Below, piece after piece: positions 59,819 to 64,000 of a stretch of DNA of 64,000 nt. A program made the position numbers and the translations under genes. Below the pieces are notes generated by a model. That model did no database searches, was not told the origin of the DNA, and saw only the letters and a list, made by a program, of their open reading frames with translations. This DNA is from Desulfosporosinus orientis DSM 765 (GTDB lineage: Bacteria; Bacillota; Desulfitobacteriia; Desulfitobacteriales; Desulfitobacteriaceae), in NCBI RefSeq assembly GCF_000235605.1, contig NC_016584.1, positions 484,001 through 548,000 of the forward strand, read 5' to 3'. How positions within the stretch are numbered: the first letter of the stretch is position 1; the number at the start of each line of letters is the position of its first letter.

Positions 59819-60616
59819 ATGGATTTATTAGTTAACCTTTTAACTGGGCTCCAGGCCAGTTATGGTCAATTCTTTTCGCTTCAGGCTTTATGGGGGGTGA
59901 TTTCTGATCCCGTGAGCTGGGGGGCTATTGGATCTTTGGTCATTTTAGAAGGATTACTTTCTTCGGATAATGCTTTAGTATTGGCGATCTTGGTTAAACA
60001 CTTGCCTAAAAAGCAGCAGAGAAAAGCATTATTTTATGGTATCTTTGGTGCTTACTTATTTAGGTTTTTAGCAATCGGCTTTGGAGTGTATCTTATCCAT
60101 ATCCGCTGGATCAAGATTATAGGTGCTCTTTACCTGTTATGGATGTCTGCAAAGTATTTTTTATCCAACAAAGGATCGGAAGATGAAGATCCGGCTGAAG
60201 AGCTTAAAGAGGCGAGCTCATACACTTTTTGGAGAACAGTCCTGCAAGTTGAGTTAATGGACATCACCTTCAGTATTGACAGTATTTTGGCGGCTTTCGG
60301 TGTCAGCGAAAAAGAATGGGTACTCTTCTTAGGGGCGATCCTGGGAATTCTCATGATGAGGGGTGTTGCTCAAGTATTCTTAGCCTTGATTGAAAAGTAT
60401 CCTGAACTTGAGACGACTGCTTATATATTAATTGCCATTATTGGTCTGAAAATGTTCGGTAATGTCTTTGGATTTGATCTTTCGGAAGGGGTTTTCTTTA
60501 GCATCTTGCTTCTAATATTCCTCGCTACGTTTGTTGTTCATCACTTGCGTAAGTCAATTGGGAAAAAAGATTCAAAGACCATGGACCAAAATACAAAGCA
60601 TCTTTTTGGTAAGTAA
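59819..60616 (+). CDS. TerC family membrane protein
   Basis: A 265-residue TerC-type protein with about seven membrane segments. LEGLLSSDNALVLAILVKHLP and DITFSIDSILAAFGV carry the conserved acidic residues of the family, now linked to Mn export. ATG 59819 follows ATAGGAGG. TerD-TerC pairs are widespread. Confidence 0.92.
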   Translation: MDLLVNLLTGLQASYGQFFSLQALWGVISDPVSWGAIGSLVILEGLLSSDNALVLAILVKHLPKKQQRKALFYGIFGAYLFRFLAIGFGVYLIHIRWIKIIGALYLLWMSAKYFLSNKGSEDEDPAEELKEASSYTFWRTVLQVELMDITFSIDSILAAFGVSEKEWVLFLGAILGILMMRGVAQVFLALIEKYPELETTAYILIAIIGLKMFGNVFGFDLSEGVFFSILLLIFLATFVVHHLRKSIGKKDSKTMDQNTKHLFGK

Positions 60617-60738
60617 TTAAAAGATAAGCTGAGAATACAAAGCGTGCCACCATATTATCATCGTCTACGACTTGTATTAATGGCGAAATCCCATTTAAGC
60701 ACTATTATGTTTAGATTTCTACTGCTGTGGTCAACAAT

Positions 60739-60792
60739 AAAGAAGGGACAAGGGACTTCGATTTTTGATCAGGTCCCATGTCCCTTCTTTAT
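60739..60792 (+). terminator. Bidirectional terminator
   Basis: AAAGAAGGGACA with TGTCCCTTCTTT outside and GGGAC with GTCCC inside, loop about 16 bases. It serves terDC and the convergent ftsH gene. Confidence 0.82.
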
Positions 60793-60826
60793 TAATCCAC
60801 TATCGAATTCCGCATTGTCAAGAAAC

Positions 60827-62647
60827 TTAATGTGAAAGAATCTCCATAAACTCTTCACCAGTAATAGTTTCTTTATTCAACAAATAGTTTGCTAGCTCAT
60901 GCACCTTATCAATATTTTCTTTCAGAATACAGATTGCCTTATTATGAGCACTTTTAATAATATTGAGTACTTCATGATCAATCTTTGCCGCAGTTTCAGC
61001 AGAACAAGTAAGGGAGGCATCCCCTCCCAGGTAGGGGTTATTCATTGTCTCCAGTGCCATCATATCAAAGTTTTGACTCATACCAAGTCGGGTGACCATT
61101 GACCGGGCAATCTTGGTTGCTTGTTCGATGTCGTTGGATGCACCTGATGTAAAGGTACCAAAAACCAGCTCTTCAGCTGCGCGACCTCCTGTATAGGTAG
61201 CAATTTTATTAAAGGCTTCTTCTTTGTTCATCAGTACACGTTCGTCTTCCTCAATCTGCATTGTGTAGCCTAGGGCCCCCGATGTTCTTGGAATGATCGT
61301 AATTTTATGAACAGGAGCGGAATCAGTTTGCTTAGCTGCAACTAAAGCATGACCAATTTCGTGGTAGGCGATGATTTCTTTCTCTTTAGGTGAGATCACT
61401 GCGTTTTTGCGTTCATAACCGGCTATAACGACTTCAACAGCTGCTTCTAAGTCAGCTTGACTGACTCTCGTTCTGCCGCATTTAACTGCCCGCAGTGCAC
61501 CTTCATTAATAATATTGGCCAGGTCTGCACCTGAAGCGCCTGAAGTAGCCCGGGCAATAGCGTTAAAATTGACGTTCTCTTCCATCTTAATTTTTTGAGC
61601 GTGAACCTTTAAAATTGCCTCACGCCCTGTCAGACTTGGAAGTTCAACTGGGATTCGGCGGTCAAATCTGCCTGGACGAAGCAGTGCTTTGTCCAGAGTT
61701 TCAGGTCGATTAGTTGCAGCAAGGATTACGATACCTTTTTTACCATCGAAGCCATCCATTTCAGTAAGCAACTGATTAAGGGTTTGTTCATGTTCATCGC
61801 TTCCTCCAATTGCGGTATGACCCCGTTTTTTTCCAATGGTGTCGATCTCGTCAATGAAAACGATGCAGGGGGCTTTTTCATTTGCTTGTTTGAATAAATC
61901 GCGTACTTTGGCTGCGCCCATACCTACAAACATTTCTACAAACTCAGAACCTGAAATGGAAAAGAAGGGAACCTTTGCTTCTCCTGCTATAGCCTTGGCC
62001 AGCAAAGTTTTACCTGTTCCGGGAGGCCCCACAAGTAATGCCCCCTTAGGAAGATTAGCACCTATTTCTGAATATTTTTGGGGGTTATGAAGAAAATCGA
62101 CAATCTCGCTAAGGGCCTCTTTTGATTCATCTTGTCCGGCTACATCGGCAAAGGTCTTGCCGGTTTGGGTCTGAACATAGATTTTAGCATTACTTTTGCC
62201 GAAGTTCATAGCTTTCATGCCGCCCATACGTTTTTGCATCTGGCTTGCGAACAATTGTCCAATTCCGATAATGAATATTAAGGGCAGAACCCAGGTTATA
62301 AGAGTATTAAACAGCAGGGAATTTTCTTTGGGTATGGCCTGAGAGAACTTTACACCGGCACTGTGCAGGCGATTTACCAGCTCTGGATCATTGACAATTC
62401 CTGTGGTATACTTAGTAGTTTTTTTAGCTTCATCCTCTGCAGTATATATAATCTGATTATCTTGAATTTCTACCTCACTAACGGCTCCACGTTCTATTTG
62501 GTTCAAGAAGGTGCCGTAGTCAACCTGAGTAAGCTGCTGTTTCATTAAAGATGGGAATACAAAGACATTAAGCAACATTAAAGCTAGCATTACAATACCT
62601 AAGTATTGAAATTTAGAATATTTCTGTGATTCCTTTTGCTCGTTCAA
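60827..62647 (-). CDS. ftsH: ATP-dependent zinc metalloprotease FtsH (paralogue)
   Basis: A 606-residue FtsH. Two membrane segments flank an extracytoplasmic domain (about 10-125). The AAA domain has GPPGTGKT and FIDEIDTIG, and the protease has the zinc site HEIGH. It degrades membrane and regulatory proteins. TTG 62647 follows TGGAGTG. The Tyr-containing pore motif reads [11 protein letters not shown], with Val instead of the usual aromatic position uncertain. Its promoter carries TTCAY box 5, so it looks like a stress-induced copy. Confidence 0.93.
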   Translation of the reverse strand: MNEQKESQKYSKFQYLGIVMLALMLLNVFVFPSLMKQQLTQVDYGTFLNQIERGAVSEVEIQDNQIIYTAEDEAKKTTKYTTGIVNDPELVNRLHSAGVKFSQAIPKENSLLFNTLITWVLPLIFIIGIGQLFASQMQKRMGGMKAMNFGKSNAKIYVQTQTGKTFADVAGQDESKEALSEIVDFLHNPQKYSEIGANLPKGALLVGPPGTGKTLLAKAIAGEAKVPFFSISGSEFVEMFVGMGAAKVRDLFKQANEKAPCIVFIDEIDTIGKKRGHTAIGGSDEHEQTLNQLLTEMDGFDGKKGIVILAATNRPETLDKALLRPGRFDRRIPVELPSLTGREAILKVHAQKIKMEENVNFNAIARATSGASGADLANIINEGALRAVKCGRTRVSQADLEAAVEVVIAGYERKNAVISPKEKEIIAYHEIGHALVAAKQTDSAPVHKITIIPRTSGALGYTMQIEEDERVLMNKEEAFNKIATYTGGRAAEELVFGTFTSGASNDIEQATKIARSMVTRLGMSQNFDMMALETMNNPYLGGDASLTCSAETAAKIDHEVLNIIKSAHNKAICILKENIDKVHELANYLLNKETITGEEFMEILSH

Positions 62648-62875
62648 AATTTCTCACTCCATTTCCCAGAACGGAAGATTTATATCCTAAACCATGCAAA
62701 TTTCTTTTCAAACCCCAAAAGCCACCACCTGCTAATAAGCGGATCAATATGCCCATGATCACTTTTATTTTAAAATGGTCGCCTCAAAAAAATGGTTTTA
62801 AGTGCATTCCTTAATTAATAAGACTTTCCGAAGAAAGCCAAATATAATGAGGAGAGGTAAAGGACTTATTAAACT

Positions 62876-62929
62876 AATATATATCATTTATGTATATAAC
62901 CTATGAATTATATGTGAATATTTCGTGAA
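62876..62929 (-). promoter_or_regulatory. TTCAY direct-repeat box 5 and promoter (ftsH)
   Basis: On the minus strand TTCAC (62929), TTCAC (62918) and TTCAT (62907) repeat every 11 bases, and TATATT starts at 62881, 26 bases after the third repeat. The ftsH start codon is about 230 bases downstream. The intervening leader shows no ORF. Confidence 0.68.
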
Positions 62930-62957
62930 CCAAAGAGTGTTGGCATCTATTTCAAAA

Positions 62958-63011
62958 TTCATAAGAAATTCACAACACATTCATCGTAAAGTCTAATTAG
63001 GTAGATATAAT
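62958..63011 (+). promoter_or_regulatory. TTCAY direct-repeat box 6 and promoter (Gly-rich gene)
   Basis: TTCAT (62958), TTCAC (62969) and TTCAT (62980) repeat every 11 bases, and TATAAT starts at 63006, 26 bases after the third repeat. It is divergent from box 5, with about 28 bases between them. Confidence 0.75.
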
Positions 63012-63068
63012 TTGAGACATAAAACAAGGTTAGGGAATTAAAATAGTGATAAATAAGGAGGTAAAATT

Positions 63069-63506
63069 ATGCGAAAAACTAAATGGATTATAGGGCTCAC
63101 AATTGCAGGGATAATGGCACTATCAGGTACGGCGCTCGCCCTTACCACAGGGACTTCCCCCGTCAAAGCTCAACTTGGAACTTCAATGCCAGCAGTCCAA
63201 AATATGAACCCTAATGCCACTTACTCTGCTCCCAGTTCCAACGGATACGGAATGATGGGAGGCCAGGGAGGAAACGGATACGGCAGCGGATATGGAATGA
63301 TGGGAGGCCAGGGAGGAAACGGATACGGCAGCGGATATGGAATGATGGGAGGTCAGGGAGGAAACGGATACGGCAGTGGATACGGAATGATGGGAGGCCA
63401 GGGAGGAAACGGATACGGCAGTGGATACGGAATGATGGGAGGCCAGGGAGGAAACGGATACGGCAGTGGATATGGAATGATGGGAGGTCAAGGCGGTAAT
63501 TGGTAA
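63069..63506 (+). CDS. Exported Gly/Tyr/Met-rich repeat protein
   Basis: A 145-residue exported protein. Signal peptide residues 1-25 end GTALALT. After a short linker the mature part is five to six copies of a 15-residue unit built on GYGMMGGQGGN. Such low-complexity Gly/Tyr/Met sequence could be a surface matrix or bind Cu(I) through Met pairs; no family is recognised. ATG 63069 follows AAGGAGG. It resembles in composition the N-terminus of the SHOCT protein at 48006. Confidence 0.75.
   Translation: MRKTKWIIGLTIAGIMALSGTALALTTGTSPVKAQLGTSMPAVQNMNPNATYSAPSSNGYGMMGGQGGNGYGSGYGMMGGQGGNGYGSGYGMMGGQGGNGYGSGYGMMGGQGGNGYGSGYGMMGGQGGNGYGSGYGMMGGQGGNW
63235..63495 (+). repeat. 45-bp tandem repeat inside the Gly-rich gene
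   Basis: The 45-base unit (starting GGATACGGCAGCGGATATGG) is repeated about five and a half times with only single-base changes (T/C, A/T and G/C variants). The near identity at DNA level points to recent expansion and probable copy-number variation between strains. Confidence 0.9.
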
Positions 63507-63627
63507 TGGGCGGCAACAAGATAAGGCTGATGGTAAAGGCTTAAAAGAAAAATTGAACTTAAGGCACAGTGATCAATATGTGGTAAACAGGAAAATTAAG
63601 GTGCACCTAAATTCAAAAGAAAAGCAG

Positions 63628-63665
63628 TTCAAGGTTCAGGACAATTTAAGTTCTGAACCTTGAAT
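63628..63665 (+). terminator. Terminator after the Gly-rich gene
   Basis: TTCAAGGTTCAG and CTGAACCTTGAA form a perfect 12-bp stem with a 13-base loop, followed by TTCT. Confidence 0.75.
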
Positions 63666-63716
63666 TCTATGTTAAACGATAATAATGCTGTCTCATTAAT
63701 AGAAATTTCGTGACCT

Positions 63717-63745
63717 ACCCCTCGATAATTCAGAAAGTATACGAA
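63717..63745 (+). promoter_or_regulatory. SigI-type promoter of the last gene
   Basis: ACCCC (63717) and CGAA (63742) are 20 bases apart, and the -10 context ATACGAA is identical to that of the sigI promoter at 50746-50774. This makes the downstream exported protein a likely SigI target. Confidence 0.6.
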
Positions 63746-63778
63746 TACTTTGGTGTCTGCAGGAGGTGATCACCAGAC

Positions 63779-63841
63779 TTGGAGACAAAGGGGTCTGAAG
63801 ATGAGGTTAAAGAAACTCATTATAATGTAAAAGGAATGTGA
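63779..63841 (+). CDS. Possible 20-residue leader peptide
   Basis: AGGAGGTGATC, a nearly perfect ribosome site, precedes TTG 63779, which opens a 20-residue acidic/basic peptide (KGSEDEVKETHYNVKGM) ending at TGA 63841, eight bases before the next ATG. It could be a leader peptide coupling translation to the exported protein. Evidence is limited to the ribosome site and spacing. Confidence 0.35.
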   Translation: METKGSEDEVKETHYNVKGM

Positions 63842-63848
63842 TTTAATT

Positions 63849-64000
63849 ATGAAAAAGAAACTTTTAATGGTTTCATTATCAATGGCTATGGTACTTGGAG
63901 TAGCGGGGATCGTTAATGCTACTACCCTTGGTAATAACGCTACAACCATGCAGCCAAAGGTTACTAACGCACAGGCTTATATGGAGAACAATGATACCAC
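63849..64000 (+). CDS. Exported protein, 5' end only
   Basis: ATG 63849 follows AAAGGAATG and opens a frame that runs off the window. The first 26 residues are a signal peptide (KKKLLMVSLSMAMVLGVAG ending NA), and the mature part begins TTLGNNATTMQPKV. It is preceded by the SigI-type promoter. The family cannot be told from 50 residues. Confidence 0.75.
   Translation, partial: MKKKLLMVSLSMAMVLGVAGIVNATTLGNNATTMQPKVTNAQAYMENNDT

Noticed and set aside
63235-63495. 45-bp tandem repeats as a CRISPR array
   Set aside because: Units are contiguous with no unique spacers, and all copies keep one reading frame in an exported protein.

Overview
The window looks like chromosome of an anaerobic spore-forming Firmicute of the Peptococcaceae, most like Desulfosporosinus or Desulfitobacterium. 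Reasons: strong GGAGG ribosome sites with many TTG/GTG starts, Gram-positive envelope genes (Amj, MurT/GatD, SigI/RsgI, EndoAI/EndoA), CooT and CbiMQO nickel/cobalt proteins, a System I cytochrome c maturation operon, and SigH-type promoters. No rRNA, tRNA or CRISPR array was seen.

Layout. 1-3583: ECF-type uptake operon (DUF4430 protein, EcfT, fused EcfA, EcfS), probably for a corrinoid. 3613-10235: Amj flippase, CooT, alkaline phosphatase, YibE/F, DUF3842 and small ORFs. Six copies of one element, a SigH-type promoter followed by a short RNA with an AUGGA hairpin and a terminator, lie at 4.5-9.4 kb and 22.4-22.8 kb. 10305-19213: accessory block with a DinB/YfiT protein, an IS110-family element with a long leader, and a run of single genes or pairs (O-acetyltransferase; MerR plus amidohydrolase; AraC plus cupin; HAD; GNAT), each followed by an attC-like site. 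No integrase is present. The right edge is marked by broken genes. 19232-21731: BlaI/M56 sensor pair. 22935-25594: CbiMQO. 25865-29811: tautomerase, a HEAT-like/MGMT fusion, a PLP enzyme, a radical SAM protein and a small ORF. 29841-32091: glutamate 2,3-aminomutase behind a c-di-AMP riboswitch, divergent from a BusR-like regulator. 32106-39875: acpS, nnrED, alr, uppP, murT-gatD and the EndoAI/EndoA toxin-antitoxin pair. 39968-40152: candidate ncRNA with its own promoter. 40287-43232: polar amino-acid ABC transporter. 43340-47062: RsbRD-like protein, RCC1/CWB2 surface protein, GGDEF protein. 47140-64000: copper/envelope block with Met-rich and SHOCT proteins, a four-helix copper protein with an in-frame UGA, SigI/RsgI, the ccm operon, TerD/TerC, an FtsH paralogue and exported repeat proteins.

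The last block is tied together by an 11-bp-period direct repeat (TTCAY, three or four units) that sits a constant 26 bp before a TAnnnT -10 box at six promoters: the Met-rich operon, sigI, the ccm operon, terDC, ftsH and the Gly-rich gene. This is the signature of one OmpR/PhoB-type response regulator. Two SigI-type promoters (ACCCC, 20 bp, CGAA) lie in front of sigI and of the last, partial gene.

The most interesting items are the attC-like cassette array in a Firmicute, the six-copy SigH/AUGGA RNA family near nickel/cobalt genes, the TTCAY envelope regulon, and the copper protein with UGA at a conserved Cys position.
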